The notes below the pieces were generated by a model, which worked only from the letters and a program-made list of their open reading frames with translations, did no database searches and was not told the origin of the DNA. The position numbers were made by a program, and so were the translations under genes. Of a stretch of DNA of 64,000 nucleotides, positions 17,964 through 31,166 are shown piece by piece. The stretch is from the NCBI GenBank assembly GCA_037349315.1, contig JBAIAC010000024.1:34645501-34709500 (forward strand), written 5' to 3'. Numbering within the stretch: position 1 is the stretch's first letter; each line of letters opens with the position of its first letter. The DNA comes from Chelydra serpentina. Taxonomy: Eukaryota; Chordata; Testudines; Chelydridae.

Positions 17964-18264
17964 AGGTTTGTCTTCATTGCGACAGTTAGCTCGAGTGAGA
18001 GTGGCGACACTGTGAAACAACACTCAAACTACGCAGAATGGTTGGATTAGCAGTTATTTGTTGTGCTAAACCAATCTGTGGCTGTATCCCATGTTACTAG
18101 CTCAGCTATCAGCAGCACTCATGATTCAACCCATAACACTGCAAACTAGCTTGAGTTTAAAGCACTACTTTATTCAAATTGGAGGTTTTTGTGTGAGGAC
18201 AGGAGTTGGATGGGGGCAGTACTTGAGTTATACTTGAGACTAACACTGTAGTGAAGACAAGGCC
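17964..18264. mobile_element. Harbinger-like MITE
   Basis: Left end AGGTTTGTCTTCATTGCGAC and right end GTAGTGAAGACAAGGCC are inverted relatives of the TGTCTTCACTAC end seen at 15741. TGT lies on both sides. About 300 bp, no coding capacity. Confidence 0.6.
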
Positions 18265-18935
18265 TGTGTATGTGTTTATATTTGAGGTGAGGCTGAACCA
18301 AAACCCAGAACTGAAGACCCCCAGATCTGGGGGAAATTCAGATTAGGATCTGAATTTTGCAACTGAGGCCTGTGTCTACAGTGATATATACAACGAATAG
18401 TACAGTGTATGCACTGTTTAAAAAAGAGGGAGAGAAAAATTTGATACCATATGCCTTACTGCCTATGTGGCAGACAGGGTTTGGCTTGATAACTGATATG
18501 TCAATATAAAACTTTTGCACCAGTATGTGTGTACTTTAACTCTTAATCTCATAAATACCATTGATATTAGATTCAACGCAATGAGTTCCTCAATGTCCTA
18601 CGTAAAGGAACACTGAATGTTTACAGGTTCAATATTTGATCTTGCTTACTGGTCATCTAACTTGTGAGATCTTACTTCTGGGTTCTACATTTGTGTGTAA
18701 GAGGTGATGTAGAGAAGGAGCTGCAGATTTAACCTCAGGTAACTTTAAATATCTCATGCAATACTTAAGGTTCTCAATTTCCAATTATTGCTGTTCGTAT
18801 ATATGCATATAGGATTGTGGGGTGTTTTTTTTACATAGAAAGATTTTCCAAGAGATTTTTCATTTGAAAAATAAATAAAGAAAATAGAGATGATTTGTTT
18901 TGCAATAGCTCCTTAAAGCCTGCAATCAGAATTGA

Positions 18936-19496
18936 GTTCCCTAAGTTCCCTGTAAACTGCATGGCCACGCAGCAGCCTATTTAGCACTGTGCAGCACTCA
19001 GGGAACCTGCGCTGCTGCAGCCAGGGGAGGGGCGTGGCGGGTGCCCCTCCCCAGCTCCCACTCAGCCCTGGACCTGCCATGGCTGGGAGAGGGGCATCTA
19101 TCCTGTGGCCCCAGCCCTGGAGCCACTATGGGGAGAGGCACCTCTCCCCCGCCCACCCCAGGTGCTGCAGCAGAGAGAGAGCGCTGAGGGGAGTCCTCTC
19201 TCCCCTCCGTAGCCCTGGAGCACCGTCCTGCACCCCAAACCACTCATCCCTAGCCCCATCCCAGAGCCTGCACCCCCAGCCGGAGCCCTCACACCCCTGC
19301 ATCCCAACCCTCTGCCCCAGCTCTGAGCCCCCTCCCACACTCCGAACATCCTCGGCTCCACCCCCACCACATTAATTTTGTTATGTGCACCAATATGAAG
19401 GTGATGTCACATGTCACTTCTACACATCACCTCCATATTGGTGCACATAACAAAATTCATTCCGCACATGTGTGGAAAAAATTAGAGGGAACACTA
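18936..19496. mobile_element. Non-autonomous element with terminal hairpin
   Basis: Left GTTCCCTGTAAACTGC-like and right TTAGAGGGAACACT ends are weakly inverted, suggesting a MITE of about 560 bp with a GC-rich core. Near the right end are two 37-bp arms (19371-19407 and 19424-19460) that could form a hairpin. The core encodes only low-complexity frames. Confidence 0.45.
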
Positions 19497-20397
19497 GTCC
19501 CCAGACTGCTAGGTTTTCTACAAATACTTAGGAAGAGACAGCTGTTGCCCCCAAAGCAGTTACAGTAGTATTTGAAACTAGACACAGGCAAGTGAGGATA
19601 TCATTGGACTCCTTGTCAGACATCAGTGATATTGGAATCTTCCACTTCGATGTGCCAGAGTGTCAGTGGCATACCTTCCCTATCCTTGAAGGGGATAACT
19701 CTTAGCCACAGAAGACTATCTAATTGAAGCAGCGTTCAGAAGGATTCATATAGAGAGGGAATTTTTAGCAAATAAGTTTTTTTTATGTAACTATCCTGTG
19801 GAGAGTTTTTAAAAAATGCATTTTCTGACACTTAGTCATAGCAGCATGCTTGTAAAAGGGGGAAATATAGTATTGTACTCTGGGAGTTCAGTAGCTGTGC
19901 TGGAACAAGATGGAATCATCATGTTTTTGTACTGGATGCATTTTATATTTCCATCATCAAAATATTCAGTTGCAGGTAGTTGGTTTTTTTTTTAAACTCC
20001 TTAACTGGATAGAAAAAGTAGAAAAGGTGCCCTTAGGAAAGCTCCTATTGAAAACAAAGCTTTGTTGAATGAGCAGGTTGTTCAGCTTCTACAAGTGGAG
20101 AGGGGAGAAACTTTGCTAGAGCATTTTTTATTTAATGTGAAAACATTGCTGAAGAAACTAAGTACCAAGAGAAATACAGCTTGTTTTACGGTATAGTCTA
20201 TAAAGTGCCTTACAAAGAAAATTTGTCACAAACAGAAGGACAAAAGAAAGTGACTGAGGTGAGATTTGAAATGATAAAATGATTTAATGGCTTGGATGGA
20301 AGAAATTTCAGCTGTATGAAGAGGTGCAGTTGAAAGTGTGCCTGACAACTGTGGAGAGTTAATAGGAGGGGACAGAGAGGAAACCAATGTTAAGAGT

Positions 20398-20522
20398 TTC
20401 AGAGTGGTAGCCGTGTTAGTCTGTATCCGCAAAAAGAACGAGTACTTGTGGCACTTTAGAGACTAACATTTATTTGGGCATAAGCTTTTGTGGACTAGAA
20501 CCCACTTCATCAGATGCGAGTG
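20398..20522 (-). repeat. Dispersed repeat (ACCCACGAAAGCTTATGCT family), reverse copy
   Basis: Reads GTAGCCGTGTTAGTCTGTAT, then AGAGACTAACA and GGCATAAGCTTTTGTGG on the + strand, the reverse of the copy at 1660-1800. Confidence 0.65.
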
Positions 20523-20862
20523 TGGTTTGAGAGTGGAGCAAGACTGTGGAGAGTTTTTAAAACAAGAAGCATAGTAATTGGGATTAGTCCAAGTGAAATT
20601 ATTTACAAAACCAATTGTGACTTTGCACACACAGTATAGACACTACATATGGAAAAAAGTCATTTTTCTGACTTTTACTGTTTAGCAAAGCTTGTGACAT
20701 TTAGGAAGTATTAGTGGATTTCTAAATTTCAGCACATAAACTAGTTCAACAATACTTTTCGGTAGACTTTTAGTTATTAAGAATTTCTGGGCATTCTAAT
20801 TGCCATCTGTGTACTGCTTCCCACTCACAGAATATTCGACTACCTTAGATATACTTTAGGAC

Positions 20863-22437
20863 TGTCAATCGCAGTTAACTCACACGATTAACTAAAAAAA
20901 TTTAACTGCGATTAAGAAAATTAATCGTGATTAATTGCACTGTTAAACAACAGAATATCAATTGAAATGTATTAAATATTTTTGGATGTTTTTCTACATT
21001 TTCAAATATATTGATTTCTATTACAACACAGAATACAAAGTGTACAGTGCTCACTTTATATTATTTTTTATTACAAATATTTGCACTGTAAAAATGATAA
21101 AAAATAGTATTTTTCAATTCACCTCATACAAATACTGTAGTGCAATCTCTATCATGAAAGTAATTTACAAATGTAGATTTTTGTTGTACATAACTGCACT
21201 CAAAAACAAAACAATGTAAAACTTTAGAGCCTACAAGTCCACTCAATCCTACTTCTTGTTCAGCCAGTCGCTAAGACAAACAAGTTTGTTTACATTTACG
21301 GGAAATACTGCTTCCTTTTTTTATTTACAATGTCACCTGAAAGTCAGAACAAGCGTTCGCATGGCACTTTTGTAGCCGGAGTTGCAAGGTATTTATGTTC
21401 CAGATATGCTAAATATTCATGTGCCCCTTCGTGCTTCAGCTACCATTCCGGAGGACAGGCTTCCAAGCTGATGATGTTAATTAAAAAAATAGTGCATTAA
21501 TTAAATTTGTGACTGAACTCCTTGGGGGAGAATTGTATGTCCCCTGTTCTGTTTTACCTGCATTCTGCCATATATTTCATGTTCTAGCAGTCTTGGATGA
21601 TGACCCAGCACATGTTTTTACGAACACTGTCACTGCAGATTTGACAAAATGCAAAGAAGGTACCAATGTGAGATTTCTAATGATAGCTACAGCACTTGAC
21701 CCAAGATTTAAGAATCTGAAGTGCCTTTCAAAATCTGAGAGAGATGAGGTGTGGAGCATGCTTTCAGAAGTCTTAAAAGAGCAACACTCAGATGCGGAAA
21801 CTACAGAACCTGAACCACCAAAAAAGAAAATCAACCTTCTGCTGGTGTCATCTGACTCAGGTGATGAAAATGAACATGCATTGGTCTGCTCTGCTTCGGA
21901 TTGTTATCGAGCAGAACCCGTCATCAGCATGGATGCATGTCCTCTGGAATGATGGTTGAAGCATGAAGGGACATATGAATCTTTAGCGCATCTGGCACAT
22001 AAATATCTTGCGACGTCGGTTCTCACTTTCAGGTGATACTGTAAACAAGAAGTGCGCAGCATCATCTCCTGCAAATGTAACCAAACTTGTTTGTCTGAGC
22101 AATTGACTGAAGTAGGTAGGACTGAGTTGACTTGTAGGCTCTAAAGTTTTACATTGTTTGATTTTTGAATGCAGTTTTATTTTGTACATAATTCAACATT
22201 TGTAAGTTCAACTTTCATGATAAAGAGATTGCACTACAGTACTTATATTAGGTGAATTGAAAGTATTATTTTGTTTTTTACAGTGCAAATATTTGTAATC
22301 CGCGATATATATAAAGTGAGCACTGTACACTTTGTGGTCTGTTGTAATTGAAATCAATATATTTGAAAATGTAAAAAAATCCAAAAATATTTAAATAAAT
22401 GGTATTCTGTTATTTTTTAACAGTGCGATTAATCTTC
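20863..22437 (+). mobile_element. hAT-type transposon with long inverted terminal arms
   Basis: Sequence at about 20930-21310 recurs inverted at about 22045-22437. Shared pieces include CTTTAGAGCCTACAAGTC and AATATATTGATTTCTATTAC-like stretches with their complements. The arms flank a hAT transposase remnant (21509-21952). The outer left end also carries short inverted motifs GATTAACT / TTAATCG. Arms of nearly 400 bp are unusual for hAT elements. Confidence 0.65.
21509..21952 (+). pseudogene. hAT (ZBED-like) transposase C-terminal fragment
   Basis: The frame contains MIATALDPRFKNLKCLSKSE followed by RDEVWSMLSEVLKE. This is the I-A-x-x-L-D-P-R-F-K motif found near the C-terminal part of hAT transposases and ZBED host proteins. 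It is followed by an acidic/Lys-rich stretch with PPKKKI. The BED finger, catalytic core and dimerisation tail are absent. It is a 147-residue remnant of a protein usually over 600 residues. Confidence 0.7.
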
Positions 22438-24164
22438 CATTTTCAGGAAATGCAAATGCAGGTGGTATTCACAAACCTGTTTAACTTGAAAGAATTTACA
22501 AACTTTTTCATATTATTTGTTAACTCTCTTTAATATCTTGTGGTGGGGTGCAGAACTTGAACCATAGTTAATCTTACCCTCTGCATTTACTCAGGTCCTG
22601 AATCTACAGTTCCCTATAGTCTCCCTTTTTGCAGAAATGCAGGTATCTTGATTAAATGTTTTCCAGTTTTGATTTTTTTTTCCTGTGCAAAAACACGTTG
22701 ATAGTCAAATGCACTAACATTCCACCGGAGCAGAACGTCCTGTCACTCAACATTTATGTTCTAAAAGAGCCTCAACCTTGAAAATGTCAAATGAATTTAG
22801 TTTTTAGCCATCCTGAGTGCAGTTTATGTTAGCAGATAATTGTCACTGTGAAGGCTGAAAATGTAACAATAAGAACAATTTGACACTGTTTTATTTATTT
22901 TAAAATTTAACTTTCAGTAAAACAAAAAAGAAAAATAGATAAGATAATAATAAAAGATATTTTCTTGCCAAACATAATTGTGAATCAGTACAAAGTAGTT
23001 TAAACATTTACTCCAGCAATCTGTTACGGCACATGAAACAATGTTAACACAAACTTTGTGTTTACTCTCGATGTTAGTCTGTGGCTGTAGATCACAAACA
23101 AGACCCTAATCTTGCAAACTGTTACTGGTGGGCAAAAACCTGTAGCTGCGTGGAATCCCAGGGTCTGCCCACTTGGTATGTGTTGCAGGATTAGAGTCTA
23201 AAATGGAAATAAATATGCCTTCACTATTCTTTTTTTAAATGTCTCTGGTTCAGTCAATACAGGAGCATTTTGAAGATGTATCAGTGATTGCCAGCGTTAA
23301 GTGCACCCTTATGTGTAGACAGAATTTTATGAAGATGTCACTAGCATGCTTTAGTTTTACAACTGTAATGTTTCCAGACTGAATCAGAGAGGTGCTGCCC
23401 TCCTGCAGTTCACATTGCCTCAGTCCCTAAGGACTTGATCCTCAAAAGTACAGTGTGCCTGCAATTCCTGATGAGGCCTTTGGGAGATATAGACTCTAAA
23501 ATTGTGAATTAATTATTTTTAAATCCCAGGGCCTGACAGAAAATTACAGTTAAAAGAATTGCAAATGGATGATATCTAATAATAAAAGTAAGGAAATAAT
23601 GATGTATTATAGGAAGAATAGAGCAAGAATATTCATAATCTTTATAGAGCTGCTTTTGAGTACTGTATTAGTCATTTTATAACTGAGAAAAAACACTCAG
23701 ATTTTTCTCAACTTGTAGTGATAATAGTCTGACTTTTACAAATGCTTAATATCAGAATGTGAAAATCAGTTACATTGGAATTTGTAACATTAATTATTTA
23801 AATCTACTTATATAATGTTTTTGGGACTCAAGAGAATACAAAATATAGTCTCTGCTGCTAAACCTGCATGCTCTGTTTTGAAGTTTTTCACAACTACCAT
23901 AGAAGTTTTGTGTCTTTTGTAATCTTGCTACATCTAATTTAATGTTCCTGATTTCAGTAAGACTGTGACATTTTGTTACTTGGCTGAGAAAATATGAATC
24001 AGTAGTAGTAGCAGAATGATGTTTAGTGTTTGTTTAGTGCTCAGTTATTTGGCAAGAAACTTCATGATAAATCAGTTTTATTTAGTGTTATTTTAGTCAT
24101 TTGTGACTTTAACTGGCCCCTTTCTGCTTCCCATGACTTGTTAGCTAGCATGAGTGATTAATGA
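22438..24164. other. SLC35A3: AT-rich intron sequence
   Basis: Nothing recognisable. Lies within the inferred first intron of SLC35A3. Confidence 0.5.
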
Positions 24165-25448
24165 TGTAAGCGGGGGAATAGTCCCGCTATTGTGGGGAAC
24201 TTTCCTCGTCTCTGCACTACCCCGGTGAAATGGGCTAGCGGAAGGATCTCAGTCCTCGCTCCCACCTCCTTTACCCCAGAGGCCTCCCTGCCCTCGAGGA
24301 CTCCCCTTGCACTCTCCTGTCTGGCAGAGTCCTCATAACCCCAACAAGGCTGGGCCCAGGATTCCTGGGGGGCTCGACCCCCAACCTTGCTGTGGTCACC
24401 TAGGTCAGGGGCTAGGGTGTCCCCACTCCGGGGTACTCTCTCTGAAGAGGCTGCTTCCCTGACCCACTGATCACTGCACACAATTCAAAGCAAATGCAAA
24501 TTATTTAATTAACAATTTTTTAACAGGAATAAGGAAAAATGGGAAAGGCTAATGAAAACACATCACCCTGCTCTGTGGCAGGGAACATCACAACAGTGTC
24601 TCTGAAATGTCAGGGCAGTTCAGTCTGTTCCTGTGTAAGTCCCAGGCTCCTTCTCAGGCCCTGGCTGTGCCGCAGGGACGCTGTGGCTTGGATACTGGCT
24701 CTGGCGGTGGCCACACGCTCACAGGCTCTGGGTGGCAGGACCCTTCTTCCCAGCATTGCCCCCGTCCTGTCGGGGTTTAGATCCCCCTGCAAGTCTGGCC
24801 TGCAGGGCCCCTTGGCTGAGGCCTCTCCCTGTGCTGGGCCCACTGCCCAGGGTCCCCCTCGCTCTCCCCAGCTGCTCACCGCACCCGGCTCCGGACTGCT
24901 CCAGCCCCAGCTCCACCGCTCTGCCTCACCTCCAGCTCCTCTACCTCAGCACGGCTGCTGCTGCTGCTCTGCCTCCAGCTCCCTGGGCTGCTGCCCTGGC
25001 CCCTTTGGCTCTGGCTGCTGCAGCTTCTCCCCCCAGGGCAGGTCTGTCTCCCTGGGCTGCACCTCTGCTCCCAGGGCAGGTCTGTGTCTCTGGGCTGCAC
25101 CCTCTGCTCCCAGGGCAGGTCTGTGTCCCTGGGCTGCACCCTCTGCTCCCAGGGCAGGTCTGTGTCTCTGGGCTGCTTTTCTGGCCCCTCTGGATCTGGC
25201 CCAGCTCAGCTCTGGCCTCTGCCCTCTCCTTAGCCCAGCCCCACTCCGTCTGACTCAGGCAACTTCAGCTCACACGGAGGACGGGATCCACCCTGACCTC
25301 CTGACTCCCTGATTCGCCTGCCCACCCTGTCAATCAGAGCTGACCTGGAGCATTGGCCTCTCCCCATTGCCCCTGGGGACTGTCAGTCCCATCGACCCTT
25401 CCCCTTTTGGTACTGGGATGTTAGTAAGGGGATAACAGTCCCCTTACA
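24165..25448. mobile_element. LTR-like GC-rich element
   Basis: Starts TGTAAGCGGGGGAATAGTCC and ends GGGATAACAGTCCCCTTACA, so both ends are inverted relatives with TG...CA. GC content is far above the flanks. No matching target duplication was found. A 257-codon frame inside (24539-25312) is Ala/Pro/Leu-rich, lacks a domain and overlaps a 39-bp tandem array, so I do not call it a gene. Confidence 0.5.
25032..25180 (+). repeat. 39-bp tandem repeat, about 4 copies
   Basis: Unit containing CCAGGGCAGGTCTGTGTCTC and TGGGCTGCACC. The 39-bp period is 13 codons, so all three frames stay open. Confidence 0.8.
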
Positions 25449-25482
25449 CTTGCATTGTACTTTGCCTGTTCCTCTGTGTAAT

Positions 25483-28213
25483 ATAGAATCATAGAACTGG
25501 AAGAGACCGCAAGAGTTTATCTAGTCCAGCCCCCTGCTCTCAAGGCAGGACTAAGTATTATCTAGACCATCCCTGACAGGTGTTTGTCCAACTGCTCTTA
25601 AAAATCCCCAGTGATGGAGATTCCACAACCTCGCTAGGCAATTTATTCCAATGCTTTACCTCTCACAGGATGTTTTTCCTACTGTCCAACCTAAACCACC
25701 CGTGCTGCAATTTAAGCCCATTGCTTCTTGTCCTATCCTCAGAGGTTAAGAAGAACGATTTTCCTCCCTCCTCTTTGTAACAACCTTTAATGTACTTGAA
25801 AACTGTTATCATGTCCCCTCTCAGTCTTCTCTTCTCCAGGCTAAACCCAATTTTTTCAATCTTCCCTCATAGGTCATGCTTTCTAGACCTTTAATCATTT
25901 TTGTTGTTCTCTGGTCTTTCTCCAATTTGTCCACATCTTTTCTGAAATGTGGAGCCCAGAACTGGACACAATACTCCAGTTGAGGCCTAGTCAGCGCGGC
26001 GTAGAGCAGAAGAATTATTTCTCGTGTCTTGCTTACAATACTCCTGCTAATACATCCCAGAATGATGTTTGCTTTTTTTTTTTTGTACAACAGTGTTACA
26101 CTGTTGACTCATATTTAGCTTGTGACTATGACCCCCAGATCCCTTTCCGCAATACTCCTTCCAAGGCAGTAATTTCCCATTTTGTATGTGTGCAACTGAT
26201 TGTTCCTTCCTAAGTGGAGTACTTTGCATTTGTCCTTATTGAATTTCATCCTATTTACTTAGACCATTTCTCCTTTTTGTCCAGATCATTTTGAATTTTA
26301 ATCCTATCTTCCAAAGCACTTGCAACCCCTCCCAGCTTGGTATTGTCCACAAACTTTATAAGTGTACTCTCTATGTTGTTATCTAAATCATTGATGAAGA
26401 TATTGAACAGAACTGGACCCAGAACTGATCCCTGCAGGAACCCAGTCATTATGCCCTTCCAGCATGACTGCGAACCACTGATAACTACTCTGTGGGAACA
26501 ATTATCCAACCAGTTATGCACCCACCTTATAGTAGCTCCATCTAGGTTGTATTTCCCTAGTTTGTTTATGAGAAGGTCATGTGAGACAGTATCAAAAGCT
26601 TTACTAAAGTCAAGATATACCACATCTAATACTTTCCCCGCTATCCACAAGGCTTGTTACCCTGTCAAGGAAAGCTATCAGGTTTGTTTGACATGATTTG
26701 TTCTTGACAAATCCATGCTGACTGTTACTTATCACCTCATTATCTTCTGTTTGCAAATTGATTTCTTAACAATTTGCTCCATTATCTTTCTGGGTACAGA
26801 AGTTAAGCTGACTGACTGGTCTGTAATTCCCCGGGTTGTCCTTATTTCCCTTTTTATAGATGGGCACCATATTTGCCCTTTTCCAGTCTTCTGGAATGTC
26901 TCCCATTTTCCATGACTTTTCAAAGATAATCACTAATGGCTCAGATATCTCCTCAGTCAGCTCCTTGAGTATTCTAGGATGCATTTAATCAGGCCCTGAT
27001 GATTTGAAGACATCTAACTTGTCTAAGTAATTTTTGTCTTGTTCTTTTCCTATTTTAGACTCTGATCCTACCTCATTTTCACTAGCATTCACTATGTTAG
27101 ACGTCTAATCGCCACCAACCTTCTTTGTGAAAACGGAAACAAAGACATCATTAAGCACCTCTGCCATTTCCACATTTTCTGTTATTGTCTTGCTCTCACC
27201 CCCCCCCCCCATTGAGTAATGGGCCTACTCTGTCCTTGGTCGTCGTCTTGCTTCTAATGTATTTGTAGAATGTTTTCTTGTTACCCTTTATGTCCCTAGC
27301 TAGTTTGATCTCATTTTGTGCCTTGGCCTTTCTAATTTTGTCCCTACATACTTGTGTTATTTGTTCATCCTTTGTAATTTGACCAAGTTTCCACTTTTTG
27401 TAGGACACTTTTTTGAGTTTTAGATCATTGAAGATCTCCTGGTTAAGCCAGGGTGGTCTCTTGCCATATTTCCTATCTTTCCTACGCAGTGGGATAGTTT
27501 GCTCTTGTGCCCTTAATAATGACTCTTTGAAAAACTGCCAACTATCTTCAATTGTTTTTCCCCTTAGACTTGCTTCCCAATTGATTGAGTTCACCTATCA
27601 ATTCCCTGAGTTTGCTAAAGTCTGCCTTCTTGAAATCCATTGTCTTTATTGTGCTGTTCTCCCTCTTACCATTCCTTAGAATCATGAACTCTACCATTTC
27701 ATGATCACTTTCACCCAAGTTGCCTTCCACTTTCAAATTCTCATCCAGTTCCTCCCTATTTGTCAAAATCAAATCTAGAACAGTCTCTCTCTTCATAGCT
27801 TTCTCCACCTTTTGAAATAAAAAATTGTCTCCAATACATTCCAAGAACTTGTTGGATAATCTGTGCCCTGCTGTTACTTTCCCAACAGATGTCTGGGTAG
27901 TTGAAATCCCCCATCACCACCAAGTCCTGTACTTTGGATGATTTTGTTAGTTGTTTTAAAAAAGCCTCATCCACTTCTTCCTGGTTTGGTGGTGTGTAGT
28001 AGACCCCTACCATGACATCACCCTTGTTTTTTACCCCTTTTATCCTTACTCAGAGACTTTCAACAAGTCTGTCTCTTATTTCTATCTCAACCTCAGTCCA
28101 AGTGTGTACATTTTTAATATATAAGGCAACACTTCCTCCCTTTTTTCCCTGCCTGTCCTTCCTGAGCAAGCTGTACCCTTCTATACCAATATTCCAGCCA
28201 TGCATATAATGTT
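25483..28213 (-). mobile_element. CR1 LINE, 5'-truncated, about 2.7 kb
   Basis: The 3' end is at 25483 with ATAGAATCATAGA on the + strand; ORF2 runs in reverse to about 28213. In ORF2 order one sees an endonuclease part ([13 protein letters not shown] near 27900, [11 protein letters not shown] and [10 protein letters not shown] at about 27700), a linker (27196-27594), and RT ([12 protein letters not shown] near 26830; [18 protein letters not shown] and [16 protein letters not shown] at 26255-26650). The catalytic motif reads FVDN rather than FADD. The frame is broken in at least four places. ORF1 is missing. It lies in SLC35A3 intron 1, antisense to the gene. Confidence 0.9.
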
Positions 28214-29664
28214 GTCACAATGCTTTCTCTTTTACCTTTTCATTTGGGCACTCCTTGTTTCAGTATTCTCTTCTTGCATTCACCACTTCTCTTTTTAATA
28301 GTCCTGAAACAGTTTCTCTCAGACTGTAAAGCTGGCCTTTCTGGAGAAGTTTCACAAAATGATGTGTAGGTGAGCTGTAGTAGGTGTGGGAAGAGGAATA
28401 CAACAATTCAGCTTGAACTATTCAAATCTAATGGAGGATATTGAGTAGTTTTGGATAATCAGAACATGGTCAGTGTGACTGATAGACACAGGAGCAAGGA
28501 GCCCACAGTCAGATGACGGAAATTTGGATAATCGTGGTCAACTGTAGTCGTCGTTGTTTAGTTCTTGCCAAAAACAGAACCCAGGATTATTTTGTATTGC
28601 CTCTTCCATATATGATTTCTCTGTCTGTAGAGCCAAATTGAAAAGAACCTAGCAAAAAAGGATCAGCCTGCCTCCATTCACATCATTGAGAGATATTTCC
28701 CAAAACAATTTATCTTCTAATTTCCCCCCACAAAATACGTGTGTAACAATAAAAAACAGGTTTGCAGCGGGAGAGGCCTCACTACTTTTTCAGCATTTCA
28801 AAAAGAAATGCTGTGGGAGCTAGTAGAGCTGAGCGCAGAGTATTGGGCTTCCTGATAGACAGTGGGCCAAATGTTCATTCCTGGGGAAAGTGTAAGTAAA
28901 TAAGCTTTTTGGGGGGGGGGGGGGGTTCTGTGAGGTTTAGGGTAGGACAGAATCTTATTCCTTCCTAAGTTGTATAGCACCAGTGGAAGTGCTCACATTG
29001 CTACTGCAGCAACTGCCACAGCCTCTGCACTCTCCCTCCAGTTGAAGTTGGCAAGTCATGGAATTGCTGCTGTGCCTCGCCTTTCAAAATCTCCTGAGTG
29101 GTATGGTATGGGGAGTCACCACATAGCCCCTCCTGCGTGCCATAGAACAATGCTAAGTTCTCCTGTGCAGCATCTCTGCAGCTGGGACTCTCACTCAATG
29201 GAACAGTGCTGGTTTTGCTGCTCTTGGAGCTTTCTGCAGATCTTCTACAAGAATTGCCCTTTAGTGAGCAAACAATGTATAGCTCACCAAAACTGGATAG
29301 AGTACATATAAAACACTTGATGAGGCCCTGCTACTTGGACATGAAGCTGCTGCTGAGTCCCTCCTTCCTAAAGGATGTTGGGGGCCTTTTGAAGGGCCAC
29401 TTCTGGGAAATTCTGTGGTGGATTCCAGCCTCTTGATGCTCCTGCAAAGTGAGTTGTGGAGGGGGAGAGGGAGGGGAGTTGGGCTACTGAGACCAATGCA
29501 ATGTATGGCAAAGGAAAAAAGGTATGATTTTAACACTTGTTAAAATCCTAGTGTAGATAATGCATTTTGTAGTTTTAGCATGTTAGTTGCTCAAGGTAAA
29601 TGCTGATGGAGCCTGATTTCCCTCAATCAGCTAACGTATTAAAACTGCAAATTGCCTTGTGTAT
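28214..29664. other. SLC35A3: Unclassified intron sequence with poly-G tract
   Basis: A run of 15 G lies at 28911-28925. A GC-richer piece at 28970-29480 may be an old insertion, but no ends, domain or family could be set. Open frames in it are short and featureless. Confidence 0.35.
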
Positions 29665-29835
29665 GCTAGTGGTTTGAGCACTGGCCTGCTAAACCCAGGG
29701 TTGTGAGTTCAATCCTTGAGGGGGCCATTTAGGGATCTGGGGCAAAAATTGGGGATTGGTCCTGCTTTGAGCAGGGGGTTGGACTAGATGACCTCATAAG
29801 GTCCCTTCCAACCCTGATATTCTATGATTCTATGA
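29665..29835 (+). mobile_element. Turtle-type SINE, head truncated
   Basis: Begins inside the head (CTAGTGGTTTGAGCACTGG), keeps the B box GGTTGTGAGTTCAATCC and the CR1-like tail, and ends ATTCTATGATTCTATGA. Same family as 12331-12521, opposite orientation. Confidence 0.8.
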
Positions 29836-31166
29836 TGTTTACACAGGGTTAAAAACACACTTTTTTCCTCATGAAGACAAAGTATCTATGCCACCAAATA
29901 CCTAGCTTTGATTAGCCCCTCCCTCTCCCTTAGGTGCTGCTCAGGCAGCCACTGCTACTTTGTCTTGCAAAGTGCTGAGCCCTCGCTCTAGCCTAGCAAC
30001 TCACCTAAGCCTATGCTTGACTCGAAGCATGTGAGTAGTCCCACTGAAGCCAATGAAACTATTCAGATGCTCAAAGTTCAGTACCCGTTTGTGTTTCAGT
30101 GGATCCAAGTCCAAGTTTGCAATGAGTTGTACAAGCTGATATGTGATCCTTCTGGAAAAGAACAAGAAGAAAGAGACAAAGCAAAGCTAATAAACTAACT
30201 GGGAAGTTGCAAAATTGAATGTGTCGGTGATTTATTGGATTATGTAAATTCAATTGTTACACAATTACTGGCATGTGACTTATATGATATATAGCACCAG
30301 TCCTACAGCCTAGAATTCAGTGTAGTTATTGTGTACAAGCCTGTGTTGCTGAACACTGATGAGGCCACTTTTCATGGAATTTATTCTAAATTCACCTCTT
30401 AACTCCGAGAGCAATCTTTCCTCTACGTCACTGACCATACTTAGTTTATTTTGCATCATTTATAAAACTCTGTGGTTTCTTCAGGGAATTATGAAATGCA
30501 AATATGACATTCTACTGCTACTACGTTTTTGAGGCACTTTATCCTGTTTAAAAATCTGCTTGGAGGTGCCGGGGTGGGGGGAGAATTGGTTGAAAAAAAT
30601 AACCCAAGGATTTGAGACTAATTTTAAGGAGGCAAGCTTAAATAAATAATGTTACCGTCTTAAAATTTCTGTGTTGTCCGGGATCATGGCAGCTAATGAA
30701 CAGAAGATTGTACTACAAAACAACATTTCTGTATGTATGTTTCATATTTGTCTAATGTATGTTTGTTTTAATGGAAAAGCTTTTGTGTGGTAGTTGTGAT
30801 GCTGAATATTAACTTGACAGTTATCATGGCTAAACCATTAGTGCTATTTTAAAATTAATTATGTGTTTCAATAAATGGAAATGGGCAGTATTTTCTGATA
30901 CTATGACCTATTTTAAAGATCATCTCAGAGCTCTGTTCAAAACGCCATCTGTAGGGATGACCTATATTTCAATATTGCCTTGCTAGTTCACAGAATTAAG
31001 AAGTTCACGATCAAAGGATTCTGCAAAGGTCTTTATTCCAATTTATATGTATTTATTTCAAAGGAATTTGGTTCAGAGCCATTTTGATTGTGAGTTTTTT
31101 AAAAGTTTTGAAAAAAACGTATCTGTAAATGTATTTTAGGAGAAACACATATTCGCTTTAACCATC
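29836..31166. other. SLC35A3: Intron sequence
   Basis: AT-rich with no clear exon or element. A stretch near 30025-30085 (GTGAGTAGTCCCACTGAAGC) looks like another small dispersed repeat. The 61-codon frame at 30013 has no recognisable domain. Confidence 0.35.

Noticed and set aside
24539..25312. A 257-codon open frame
   Set aside because: Low-complexity Pro/Ala/Ser/Leu sequence inside an LTR-like block and over a 39-bp tandem repeat. No domain and frames open on both strands.
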